From assembly GCA_023213315.1 (NCBI GenBank), contig JAKCPI010011624.1:1-64000 (forward strand): a stretch of 64,000 nt of DNA, in the 5' to 3' direction. Origin of the DNA: Euborellia annulipes (taxonomy: Eukaryota; Arthropoda; Insecta; Dermaptera; Anisolabididae). Shown here one piece after another: positions 1-12,600 of this stretch. Below the pieces are notes generated by a model that saw only the letters and a list, made by a program, of their open reading frames with translations, was not told where the DNA came from and did no database searches. The stretch's first letter is position 1; each line of letters begins with the position of its first letter. The position numbers and the translations under genes were made by a program.

Positions 1-1
1 A

Positions 2-258
2 ATATCGTCGCCTGAATCACGTAGTGGCGTATCTCAATTTCTATCATTTTTCAGGAGAGCTGTTTATAGTTCGTGTTGTTATATTAAATGTGTAGATACG
101 TAAAAAACCAAAAACCTAAATAATACGAAAAAAAACATGGAAATACAGGTTCGTCACTTTGTGATAATGTAAAGACCGCCAGGACGCGGCCATACTCATT
201 ATATCTCAATTTTTAATATTTTTTGAGATACGTCACTACGTGATGCAAGCGACGATAT
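2..258. mobile_element. TIR MITE, copy 1 (257 bp)
   Basis: The ends are inverted repeats of about 36 bp beginning ATATCGTCGC and containing CACGTAGTG and GTATCTCAA. A second copy with the same ends and interior lies at 21108-21362. There is no coding capacity. The left flank is cut by the window edge, so the target duplication cannot be read; the superfamily is not assigned. Confidence 0.75.
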
Positions 259-1139
259 ATCAAAATCCAAATGCTAATTGGTAAATATCACTAAATCTAT
301 AAGTTTTAATGAAAAAATGATTATTATAAAACCTCAAGAGAATTAAATTTGCTATGAAATGAGCCAAGATTCATTTTTCTACGATACTTTGTTTTCGTTT
401 TATGAAGTAAAAACTGCGGATTTTTTGATAAAATCGCACTTTTTCAAAATTTTAACCCCGATGAGGCACGGGTTAACGTTACCCAATTTAGTGAGTGTTT
501 GTTTTAGATCGCTTAATGAAACGATAATAAAATAGCAAAAGAAATACAGACACACATACACGGTCAGACAAATGGACCAAAGAACAACATCAGATCTAAA
601 AAAAAAAATCATCAAAGTCACTTTGTTTATAGGTTTTGTATTGCTAAATAGACAAAAAAAAAATCGCAATTATAAAAAACAAATTAACTTTAAAACAGAA
701 AATTAATGAAAAAATGTAAATTATTTTTAATTGCGTAAGGTTACTTGAAAATTTGGCCAGTGTATTATCTCATAGCCTCGAAAGTTATTAAATATTATAT
801 TAGTACTGACATTTAACATGACAGATAATTGTGTGTTTTCCCCACAAGTTTGAAATTCATGAATGAATGAAGTTTTGACAATATCTAAAGCTATCCGCTT
901 TATTTAAAATATTAATATTTATTTACGTATATATGTTTAGTAACATATAACATTTCTCTTTGTGATACATTTTTTTTTTAATTAAAATTAAAAAATATTA
1001 AAAAAAAATGTTGAAAGAATTTTTACCTCATTAATCCCACCGTCACAGTTCTTTCGTCAATTAATTATTGATTGAAGTATGTCTATTTTCAACGCACAAT
1101 TAATTGCATTATAAAAAAAATTAATAATATAAGAAAAAT
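259..1139. other. AT-rich stretch without a recognised gene
   Basis: Only A/T-rich sequence and a short chance open frame at 400-669 are seen. It should be intron or upstream region of the RGK gene that starts outside the window. I see no repeat family member here. Confidence 0.5.
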
Positions 1140-1476
1140 ATGTCTGTCTGCCTGGTTGAGTTCAATTTAAAGCATGAAAGAATTGAACTACGAGGTTTTA
1201 AACATATCGGTTAAAAAATGCTGGTACTGATGTTCTTTTTCAGTTTTTTCAGAGCACTCTAATGATAATATCAGGCTGAGAAACAAATTGTACAACTAGT
1301 ACGGACCTTTGCCTAATTGATGGTGCTGAAAAGTCGAATTTGTCATAATTGTGGCTTAGCACTATCTGCAGCGGTCGGACCCTTCACATGTCGACACAAA
1401 AAATCTGGTGTGACAAGTAAGAATTGTCGGTAATTGAAAGTTGTGTGCTGTGCCACAATCACATCAGATTTGTATA
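1140..1476 (+). mobile_element. Degenerate Helentron-like (HINE) copy
   Basis: Holds the GTCTGTCTG microsatellite remnant, the internal block AAGCATGAAAGAATTGA, and at 1390-1476 the 3' hairpin (AATCTGGTGTGAC ... CACATCAGATT). The middle is deleted and diverged relative to the full copies at 39048 and 48897. It is an old copy in forward orientation. Confidence 0.7.
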
Positions 1477-2479
1477 TCTTTAGAACATAATTAAATAGAT
1501 AAATTACGATATACGGCAGCTATCTATACATTAGTAGATAACAACTGTGAAATCCTAAACTCCAAAATGTAACATTTATTTATTCTTAAAAAAAAAAAAA
1601 AAAAAAACTATACTATAACTCAATGCATATATAAATTTGCACAAGAGTGGCAAAAGTGCTGAACAAGTACAGAAGAGTGATTTGTTTCTCGTAAATAATG
1701 ATTTCCTTGTCAAACAAGTCAATTAAAATCTGTAGCAGCTCTAGAAAAAAAAAAGAGGGGATGAGGTCCCGATAATTTAATCGGGGTGACATTTGGGCCT
1801 TAACATTGGAGGGTGAAGGGTGAATGAATATTGATCGTTCGTTTCAATTTCACGAATTAATGAAAAATTCAGGAATGGTGGCTAAACAGATAAGGGATGT
1901 GATCGGCATGTCCTGATAGCTGCTTTGCATTCTGTTTGCCTAAGATACCTTCCCTTTACTTTAAATATAATTATACTGTATAACATCTGTAAAAAATATA
2001 ACATATTTAATTAAAGGCCTAATCGAATCATTTGATAAATAAGACTAGCCAAGCAATTTTATTTGCATTAAAGTGAGGTGGATAGCTGAGTAGATCTCGA
2101 AGTAAGGAAGAAAGAAAAGAGCGTTTGCAGCTAGGTTTATTTGCTATTAATGCCTATGCTCCACTAGTCTATTCTAGTCAATTCTAGTTGTATTATATGT
2201 ATTATATATATATTATATATATGTATTGTATTCTAGTAGTATTCTATTCTAGTCAATTAGCTATCGATCGGATAAGCTAGATGACTTTGACTTTCGAAAA
2301 GAATTCATCTCTTGAGGCTCAGGAAGCATATAATTTTGTATGAAGCAATTAATAAATTCAGACCAAAACGTCTTATTCTGGGAGTTTTATTGAACCTCAA
2401 GTATTCCAAAGTGACTGATATCTTCATCCCTCCAATATAATTATATCAGAGACACAACTTCAAGCAATTAAATATTATA
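1477..2479. other. Non-coding stretch, no recognised feature
   Basis: AT-rich, with a short tandem run of TATTATATA/TTCTAGT words near 2170-2260. No exon with splice sites and no repeat family member was recognised. It is upstream of the first visible RGK exon. Confidence 0.5.
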
Positions 2480-3360
2480 AAATCTGGTGTGACTGGTCGC
2501 AGAGCACACAGCTTTCTCTTACCTTCGGTTGTCACATCAGATTTTTTGTGTCGTCATATATTTAGTTTCCGACAGTACGGTACATTCGAGAGATGTAAAA
2601 TTTATAAGCATGGGAAAATATTTATATTTGACAACCATTTCTCCTATCTTTCCGATAAAGTACAAGAGTAAAGTGGACTTCAGAAGATTTCAATGGCAAA
2701 ATGAAAATATACATTTTAAAGAACATCTAAAAAATAATTGAATTTTGAATTTTAATCAAAATCGTTGAAGCGAATTTTGAGAAAATCGAAAAAAACTGAA
2801 AAACTACAACAGTAACTAGCACTTTTTAGCCGATTTTGACCAAAAGCTAGCTTGCTTTCACGAACTAGGTGGGTGTCTAACATAAATATAAAATTTCAAC
2901 CTTCTAGCTCAATTCCTTCATGCTTTAAATTGTTCACACACAGGCACAGAGACAGACAGATTCAAAGACAGACAGACAGACAGATCATGTCGCGAAAACC
3001 ACTTTTTTGGATTCAGGAGACCTCAAAACATGTATATCAATCAAAATCTCGACATTTTGACATGAATCCAATACTTTTTCTATATATTAACAACTCCTAT
3101 ACCAAACGTCGCGGGTTCGGACCCAGGCAGTCCGATGATTTTATTTTATGTGGATACCAGATGGCTTAAATAGAAATGCCTGAACCCCCAATAGATATTT
3201 TCAATACAACGGTTATCGTCAAAAGTCTTATATGGCCTGAGTTGCCGAGAAGACTGTGTAAATGTGTGTATGAATGTGAGTGTGAATGAGAAAAAAGTGT
3301 GAATGTTTTTTTGATATATATAATTTTTTTTTATTAACATATATAGAGGTAAGAGAAAGT
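2480..3360 (-). mobile_element. Helentron-like (HINE) copy carrying a SINE
   Basis: On the minus strand it runs from CTTTCTCTTACC (ending at 3360) through the AAGCATGAAGGAATTGAG block and GTCTGTCTG microsatellite to the hairpin at 2480-2560. A 5'-truncated SINE (3088-3312) sits close to its 5' end, splitting the TATATATTAACA end sequence. The hairpin arm is partly shortened. Confidence 0.8.
3088..3312 (+). mobile_element. tRNA-derived SINE, 5'-truncated
   Basis: Starts inside the tRNA-like head just before the B box (GGGTTCGGACCC) and continues through the body to the GTGTGAATG tail. It is inserted in the HINE copy at 2480-3360; short ATTAACA-like words lie on both sides. The internal hairpin has lost its left arm here. 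Confidence 0.8.
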
Positions 3361-3438
3361 TAAATCTCTCTAGAAAATAATATGCCTACATCAAAAATAA
3401 GTAAACACTTTCTTAATTAAAATGTTAAAAATTTTCAG

Positions 3439-3699
3439 GTGCGGCGAGGGGTGTACAGCCGCCGGTCTTTTCACCGCCGTCCACAGCCACCACCGCCATT
3501 GGAAGGGCCACCTTCGCCCTATGGACATGCCTATTTGCCTTCGAGGACGCCGCCGGCGGCTGCCTCACCCTCCTCATCGGCCTCCTCTGCAGTGGCTGCT
3601 GCTGCAGCCGCTGCAGCTGCAGCACGACGAAGAGCAAGTTCGATTGCGGTCAATCGACCACCTCCAGACCTCCATCGCTTTCTGCAATCCGAGCAACAG
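3439..3699 (+). CDS. Rgk: RGK GTPase exon: Pro/Ala-rich N-terminal segment
   Basis: 261 bp, phase 0 at both ends, acceptor TTTTCAG and donor GTATTT. It encodes 87 residues with a PPPP run, a ten-residue alanine tract in mixed GCN codons, and RRRASS, a basophilic kinase site. It is GC-rich against AT-rich flanks, which is strong evidence of coding. There is no in-frame ATG near its 5' end, so at least one further upstream exon carries the start. Confidence 0.85.
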
Positions 3700-6600
3700 G
3701 TATTTGAAATCACTCAGCAGATATCCGGGTAGCCAAGTCATAAATAAATTGTTTGTCTAAATTTAACGAAGCAGGAGAAAAAAATTATCTATTTTTACCA
3801 TTTTAAAGGAGACTGAGGAGAGAATCTGTTTTTAAACTACTTTTAAAAAATAATTTATGAATGTACGTAGTATAAAGTTCATAAATAGCTGCATCAATTG
3901 AATTATTTTACGCATCACTCTATTAGAGATACAATTACTAGAGAATTAATAATCTATTTATGATAATTGTGAGTTAAATACTGACATTAAGAGAATTTGC
4001 ACTTTCCAATGTAAAAGGGATAAAATTCTCATGTGAATCAATAGTTGGCTTCCAAGCCTTCGTAAAAAAATTATTTTAATTAATTATTATTTTGATATAA
4101 ATAATAGAAATAAATACATAGGGTCTCCGATACCGAAAGACAGAAAAATATAATAATAAACAAAAAAATCATGTCCCTAAAATTTTTTATAATAAAAAAT
4201 CTGGTCTGACTGGTCGCTAAGAGCGGATCCAGAGGAGTTTCTGGGAGAGGAAGGAGTAATCTGGTGTGACTGGATGCACAGTACACAATTTTTTCTTAAT
4301 TTCGGTAATTTAATACTCCCATAATACTTGATAGTTTTCGTTTCGTAGCTGGAGCTTAATACAAATATATGGTTCTATCAAAATATTTTTTTCTTATGAG
4401 TTTAATTAATAATACTTTGAAGATAAATCATTTTAATTTAAAAAAAAACGTCATACATTCTCACACACCATATTACATATACAGTCAGTCAAGAGGTTTT
4501 TCCCCGGTTTATGGAGGTGATTCCTGACATGATTTTGAACAAAAAATGTAAATAAACTAATGGGATGAAATTCATAATTAAAGAGTTATGTCAATTTGAA
4601 AAGACAAATGAAGCGAGTGGTACCTTTCCCTAGATGCATAGGCGCCGGAACTGGGGGGGGCAAGGGTACATTGCCCCCCCCTGGCATCCTACAGGGGGGG
4701 GCAGAGGGAGGCAAAATTTCTTCTTTTATTTCATTTATTTTTAAAAATGATATATTTTTACTTTTGAAAAATAAAATCTTCTAAATTAAAAAAAATTAAA
4801 AGAGTAAAAATTCATTTTTTTTTCAAATTTTTTCCAAAAATTTTTGATAAAATCACTAGCAAATTTTTTAAAATTTTAATTTTATTAAAATTGTGATTTT
4901 ATTTAAAATTTTTAAAGTTGTATAGTAGATTTGTTTTTGATTTATACTATTTGAATATATTAAATTATTTTAATTTTCTAAAAAAAAAATTTTTGCCCCC
5001 CCCTGATTCAAATTCGTTCCGGCGCCCCTGCCTAGATGGGTAATCTAGATTACTGCATCTGGGGTTGGATTAAAAATATCGTGTATCAAGTTAAAGTGCA
5101 AACACGAGAAGAATTGATTCAACGCATTCTCGATGCCGCAACGTCAATAAGGAACGAGCATGTGAAATTAGAAAATGCTACTCGCGCGGTTCACTTCAGT
5201 GAGAATCTTTGCCTTCAAATGCAGGGAGGAATTTTTGAACACTTGCTTTAAATCCATTCTTAATGCAAGATATTGGTATAAAATTAAACAATTGTTTGTT
5301 TTCGATGTATGATTATCATTTTTGTTTGTGAAATCCAAAAATTAAAAAAAAATGCTTTTTCAAATTTCTTTAATTATGAATTTCATCCCATTAGTTTATT
5401 TACATTTAGGGCCGTATTCATAATTGAAACTTGTTTTCGTGCTTAAGTCTGACTCCATGAAGTAAGACTTTTTTGAACAAGTCGATCTAGTTCGCTTATG
5501 ATTTCATAAACATTATTCAAGCAAGACTTTTTGAAGTCAGAGTTCCAATAAACATTGCTTGTTTGCCAAACCAATTGCTTCGTCAAGTCAACGACTTCGG
5601 CTATTCTCGGCTCCGATCGGATACAATCGGCAACCTTCGGCTAATATGACGACTCGAAAATTTCAAAGAATAAAATATTACAGAAATATTATATTATTGT
5701 GAAAAAATAATTTGACGTTTTGTGAAGTAGGCAACATAATAAAAATTGAAATTAATTTAAATAAATACTATAAATTAAAACATTTAATTAAAAATAATTA
5801 ATTTTTTTACAAAAATATAAAAATTAAAAAAAAATAATTAATTTTTTTACAAAAATATAAAAATTAAAAAAAAAAAATAATAATAAACAAGGACAGCTGA
5901 ATTAAAAACCTTTTTAGGTTAAAAACTATAATAAGGCCTTAATATACATAGAAATATATATTTATTAATAAAAAAAATATATAGACACATCATTTGGAAA
6001 AAATAAGCTAAGAATTGTTCTTAAATATCTTTACAAAGGATTTTTTGTTTCTTTAGGTAAATAACAAATATTACATGTACAATGAAAATTTAATTTATTT
6101 AAAATTTTGTTAATCATAAAACTAAAATGTATTTTTATATTATAAAGAAATGAAAGCATTCATTTATTATAGTAAATATAACTTGATTGTGATTTCCAAG
6201 CTTGAAGATTATGATTTATAACCATCTGAACTGAATGTTCAGTCGAAAATTGACCTGCAACCAAAAAACTACCGTGTTTTATTTTATTAACTATCAACAC
6301 TAGTTCTTCATAAAAAACACTTCCACAATATAAATTTAAATCATAATTGTGTGTGCAAGTCCATCTAAAATAAATATTTTAGTTATTATTAAAGATTATA
6401 TTCCAAATGTAAATTTAAATAATTAATAGTTATTTAAAACAAAGTATTCATTTACCTTTTATAATAATATAATAATGCTCTTCTTTTTTATAAACTATAA
6501 TTTCCAAAATAGAACTGCAAAAAAATATATTTTTATTATTATTATATTCCAAGTGGAAATTTGAATAAATAATAATGTTATTTAATAATAATTTAATTTA

Positions 6601-9600
6601 ATAATTAATTCTTACCTTAATTTTTTACTTTTATGATAATTTGAAAATTAAAATCTGACAACTGCTGTCAAAAACAAAGACTCAAGTCACCTCTCGACTT
6701 GACTTGTTAAATTCTGACTTGTTTGCTATCTAGTCCGCATGAAAAATAACTATGAAATCGAACGAACTTATTTGAAACTAGTCTTGGCTTAAGAAATAAC
6801 TCTGAATAACGAAAACATCGAATAAGTAAGGGTTAGTGACCTAGGTAACAAGTCTTTACTTTGTCAAGTCTCCGCCAGGTGCTGCTTGTTTGCACTGACT
6901 CAAAGGATTGCTTGTTTGTGACTATGAATCGAAAGTGAACTTAAGCAATTACTTTAGTCTGACTTGTTCAATAAGTCTCGATTATGAATACCGGCCTTAA
7001 TGTTCAAAATGATGTCAAGAATCACCTCCATAAACCGGAGGAAAACTCACCCTATATAGAGGTAAGAGAAAGTAAAAATAAAGAATAAATAAAATTTATT
7101 TTTAGAAAAAAATATACTAATATAATTTAACTTATTTGGCAGCAACCTCCATCACGGCCAGTAAGCCCTCGACCTCCTCCAGCAAGAAGTCGGACAGCTA
7201 GTATGCCTGCCGTCACACGACATAAGGTAAGCCACCCTTTTGTGTATGTGTATTAAAATGATTGTACCTGAATTATAAATTAATAGGCATAGATGTAATA
7301 TATCGGAAAGAAATAAAATTATATAATTTGAAAATCACTATGCCCTCAGAAGCTGAAAAGATTTAAAAAAATAAATATTTCACCGAGCCTTAGATATCGG
7401 TTCATATAATTTAATTATACATCGGCTTATGTAGAATTATAAACCTTAAATGATCTCTTCATCCCATAAAAAAGGCTTTAAAAAATCTTGGCTGTTATTG
7501 TAATGTTAGCAGAGTGTAAGTAAAATGAGCTTCCTCTGAAGAAGAAGAGCCTTTGTGCCTTCGAAATATTAGGAATTAAACTCATTTGGAAAAATATAAA
7601 ACTCTGTAATTTTATTTTTCCCTTCCTAGCCCTTGGGATTCGAACCCTGGACCTCCATCTTTTCCGGGCATCGGTGTAGGCCTAACTACCTTTGCACCAG
7701 GCCACCGCACCTTCGATTAATATAAAAAAATACTCCTACACCGATATATGGTAAGAGTAGCACCCCGATGCCTCGGAAAGACTGGAGATCTTCGGTTCGA
7801 TGGACAATGGGGCACCAACCAACAAATAAACTTACAAATTTAGTAAAAAAATTTTGTTTTATTTAGATATATTTTGATTTATTAGAAGGGGTGATTAAAC
7901 CCTCTCTCACCCTTTGTAGTCGGCTTCAACATGAATGGGCCTAAAGAAAAATTGGATGATTTTATAAATAAATTGAGAAAAAAATCAAATAGAAAATTTT
8001 AGTCCGATATGCAAATGTGGGTTAACGTCTTATTGACACAATAGCAACACAATATTAAAAGAAACTAAACACATTTGGGAGAGAAAAGGTCAACCGACTG
8101 ACTCTTGGCTAGACTTGAAAGCAACTAAAGGACATTGATTTGTTTGTTCTGTGAGATTTCAAAAATAAAATTTATTAAAAAAGTTCTCTTAATAAAAACA
8201 AAATAAAAAACAAATCTTGTTATCTGCAAACAGTATTTTATTCAATATATCAATATTTATTTATTAGAGAATTGAAATAAATTTAAAATAAATATTTTAT
8301 TTCCTCATCCTGAAAACCCACCCCCTATTAAATAAAATATTTATAATCATTATTTTTTGTATTTATTTATTTATTTATGGCGTAAATTTAGAAATTAAAT
8401 AATTTTTAAAATATAGGTCTATATTAAGTTAGAATTTAAATAAATTTTTAAAATACAGATTTTATTTCCACAGCCCTAAAATTTAACACCTTCTATTATT
8501 TTTCTGTGATTATATACGAAAACAAAAAAAAAACAGCACAATTATTTGTTTTTTAATTTTATATACCGTCCAAGGATGTTCTTATTATATATTTCTGGAA
8601 CTTTATACAAAATGTAAGCTTCTTTTCTTGATCCGCTATGGATAAGTCACTGCTTTTTATTCTGGTTTATAAGAAACTCTTTCGTCCATAGGATAAACCA
8701 TTATTGACCTCTAAATTGGATAGTAGGCCTACTCAAGCTCATCATTTTGAATCCTACTCAAAATTTCCTTTCATTTAACGGGAAGTTTAATTTCTTCTAG
8801 AATTCTTTATTTAGACTACATTACACTTTTTTCTCATTCACACTCACACACACATTCACGCAGTCTTTTCGGCAACTTAGGCCATATAAGACTTTACGAT
8901 AACCGTTATATATGATAATATCTATTGGGGGTCCAGGCATTCTTATTTAAGCCATTTGGTATCTAAATGGCTTAAATAAAATCATCGGACTGCCTGGGGT
9001 CCGACCCCGCGACGTTCGGTATAGAAGGTATACCAACTTCTCCAAGCCCGGGGGGCATCCTGTAATTAATAATAGTAAATAATAAAATAGTTAATTATTT
9101 ATTTATTAAAATGATGTATCACTTCAGCCGCAATTATTTTTAAATGTCAACTCGGAGCACACTTTTTGAAAAAAAATATCCTTGAAAATATATTGCCATC
9201 TTGGTTCATTATTTAGCTGATGGAATTGCATGACCTGAACCTGTCTTCATGTTTAATTTATTTGAAACAAAACGAAAGATTTTTTTTATTTATTATAAGA
9301 CCTTTATATAAAAATCTGGTGTAACTGGATGTTATATATTTCTTTACAATATGTGTTTAGTATCATTATTATTATTATATTTTCTATGTTTACAAGTAAG
9401 ATGTTGTAAAGGCTGGGAGGTGGGGGGAGGGGGGGGAGGGGGGAGGCGAAAGAGTCAAAGGCCGGAAAATAAAGAAAAAAAGTAAGAATACTAGTAAACA
9501 CAATAATAATCCTTTGTTTCAATTTTTCAGCCCAAAAAAATGTTTATATTGGGTATATATCTAATATGGAGACATGGGCATACCCAGCGAGGGGCAGGGG

Positions 9601-12600
9601 GGGGGGCAGCTGCCCCCTCTAGAATCAACAAAAAAAAATTAAATGTTTATAAAGTGATGAAACTAAACAAAATTGGTGGATGGCGACGGGGAATGATTCT
9701 TTTGGTTAGGACTCGAGGGTTTTTAGGCCTTTAATTCGAAATTTTTACCCCTCTATATAAAAAATAGCTATGTCACAATCTGGACGACCATGATCTGCCC
9801 CCCCTGGACGACCAAGATCTGACCATGCCCCCCCCCCCCCCCTAGATTTGATCCTGGGTACGCCCATGTATGGAGATATATAATTTAACATGCGGCTCGC
9901 ATGATAATTTGGGTTGGCTACCCCTGTTCTAGCCCTTAATTTCCGAAAGGGATGAAATATTAATGCAAATTTTTTATCAATAATTTTGTTCATTTAGAAT
10001 AATATTTTTGCAAAGTTTCAATATCTTAACTTTAATATTTATTTAATTATTAACCACAACAGCTCCGTCACTCAGTATATTTCGACATTAGTTTTCTAAT
10101 TTCTTTTCTTGTTTAACAAATTGAATTAAATAGCTATTAATTAAAAGGTTATTTTAATTAAAAAGAACATTCTATTAGACTCTTATTATCTAGCGAATAA
10201 AAGTTATATTTTAATTTATACCTTCATATTGAACTCTTTGATAATAGTTTCAAAATTCCATACTATATTATTAAAACAAATTGAGATATGTATATCAATA
10301 GCAATATCAAAAGTTTAAATAGAGTGTAAATTATCAGCTTCATTAACTTTTAATGAAAATTTTCATTTAAAATGTAGATTTATTTTTAACAAAAAATATA
10401 AATTTTCACGTTTATTTTTTATTAAATCTGAAAACCAATTAATTAATATTGAGAAAAGAATAGGAAATCTTTTAAAATATCTGTATTAATTAGCAACATA
10501 ATAGACAATTTGATATGTTATATAGCCTATATGTAAACTTGAGGAGTTGGTTATACAAGTCAAGTTGTAATTAACATTTCAAGCAGAAAGTGGAAAATTA
10601 ATTGAAAGCCCTCCTTATCCATCTATTAACTATTTAAGTAATAATAGCAAATTAATTTAACCCTGACTTTAAAAAGAATTATAATTAATAAATAAATGTA
10701 ATATTTCAAAAATCAGGGCAAATTATGAGAGAAATATGGAAAGTATAATTATTAAAATCAGAATTCTTTATCTTATAAAAAACGATTCATAATATAAAAG
10801 TAAAATTTCAAGAGAATTTAAAATTTTTGATATAATCATACAATAAACCATTTTATTATCAGTTGCGCATGAGTGGATAACGAATCTTTTATATATCGTT
10901 AATAATGGATTGTGTGGGTGGATAGGGCATTAGGACAAAAGGGCAAATGTTTGCTGTTTGAAGACATCTGTCTCTTACATAAACCAAAATGAAACGATAA
11001 ATATATTTACAATAATAATAATAAACCTTAGGACAATTAGTAATCTGTGATTCACCGACTTTTGAGATATTATTTTATTACTAGCCGCGTCGCCCGCCTT
11101 CGGCGGGCTTAGCCCCCTGGACCCCCGCCGGCTGGCTCGGGCCCGTCTGCGGCGGACCCTCGCCTTTTCTTCTTAAAAAGAATATATAAATATTTCTTAT
11201 GGGAGAAATCGTAACTTTAAGAATTAATAACTCAAAAAGTTATAGAAATTTCGGGATGAAAATAATTTTCCTGTAATCCCGGGAATGTCCTCTTTATGCA
11301 TAAAATATTTCATTTCAAAATTCCAACGGGAAGTTGCATAAATAGAGCGGGACAGACAGATTATTTATATATAATATTATATTCAAACTTATGAGTGTTA
11401 TAGTCTATTAAAGTAAAAATCTGATATGACTAGCCTCAGAGTTTGTGTCGATGTATATTTATTTAATTTCTGGTAGTGTACAAGTACACAAGGAATTTTA
11501 ACTGCTATATTTTCTATGGAGTTCAAGAGCAAAGCAAGCTTCAAACCATTTAGGGAGGTAGAAACTCGCTTAGCGAACATCTCTCATAACGAGCAAAACA
11601 AATTGTAAAAGAATGACTTGCTTAACGAGCGACGTTTCGCATAACGAGTGGCGAGGAGAGAAGTCCCGGATAGGCGCATGTTACATCAGACTATATCATG
11701 AGGGACAGCTCTATGAAGAGAATGTTATTGTTTCGCATAACGAGTGTTTCTCTTTAGGAGTAAGATTCTGGAACGAATTATGCTGGTTAAGTGTGGTACT
11801 GTACCACTCTATAAATTTTGAAGAACTTTTAAAAAAATGTATGATTTATGAATTAGAACCAAAATCGTTATAAAAAATTTTGAGAAAATAAAAAAAATAA
11901 AATAAAAATCTGGTGTGACTGGACGCACACCACACAATTTTATCTTACCTTTGGTAAGAAAAAGTTGTGTACTGTGATTGTCCCACCAGATTTTTTGTGT
12001 CAACATATTTAGTTTCCCCGATATATTAGAATTCAAGAGGTAAATTTTATAAACATGTGAAAATATGTTTTATGTTGTTCTTAATATATGTATTTTATTC
12101 ATACTCAGATAAACATTTTATTTTGCGGGATGTACTTTTTTAGACTCTTGGCATCTCAAAACAACTATTTCCTCCAAAATTTAAACATCTAATTTTTGAT
12201 GTGATGGCAAAATATTATATAATCTACATAATATACTGGTAGTGATAATATTATAAAGGTAATAGAAAAGAAAAGATATTTAATTGAAAAAGTGTCATGA
12301 AAAAAAAGCTTTCCAGAATAAAATATATTTAACAGATGCATGCTATTTAGAAGAGCGATTTTGGTTAAATGAAAAAAAAATCGTTGACATCCCATGGACA
12401 TTGTAAATGGAATTTGTGAGCGAGGGTCGAAGTGGAGAGAGAGCCGGAGGTAGCAATTACCAACTTGTTGATTGGCTGTGGTGATTGGTGTTTCCAGACT
12501 GGATGCTGCAGCGGACAAAATTTCGGGACAAGTAAGGGCAGACAGATTCCAATCGATACAAACTGTTTCAAACTTTACTCCTTTCAATTTAATCTCTTAC

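Larger units (their letters stand above)
4482..7052 (+). mobile_element. Tc/mariner-like element, internally deleted and twice interrupted
   Basis: Long inverted ends share GGTTTATGGAGGTGATTC and continue inward through AAACTAATGGGATGAAATTC. The element is flanked by TA on both sides (4480-4481 and 7053-7054). Subtracting the hAT (4637-5030) and Harbinger-like (5409-6996) insertions leaves about 580 bp, including the 3' end of a transposase frame. So it was already a deletion derivative when the others landed. Confidence 0.75.
3700..7142. other. RGK intron holding nested DNA transposons
   Basis: From 3700 to 4258 I see nothing beyond AT-rich sequence. The hairpin fragment at 4259-4318 is HINE-derived. 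The span 4482-7052 is a Tc/mariner-like element interrupted by a hAT and a Harbinger-like element. A 5'-end remnant of a HINE (GGTAAGAGAAAGT) lies at 7053-7074, just before the next acceptor. Confidence 0.8.

Noticed and set aside
3425..3713. Minus-strand open frames of 60-70 codons opposite the first RGK exon
   Set aside because: They are shadows of the GC-rich, Ala/Pro-coding exon; the plus strand has the splice sites and phase continuity.
7615..7712. tRNA gene with a perfect B box
   Set aside because: The 5' and 3' ends do not form an acceptor stem and the anticodon arm is not recognisable.
12189..12587. 132-codon minus-strand gene
   Set aside because: Composition changes abruptly midway from mixed to AT-driven hydrophobic codons, and no domain or splice structure is seen. 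Kept only as a weak regulatory or exon candidate.
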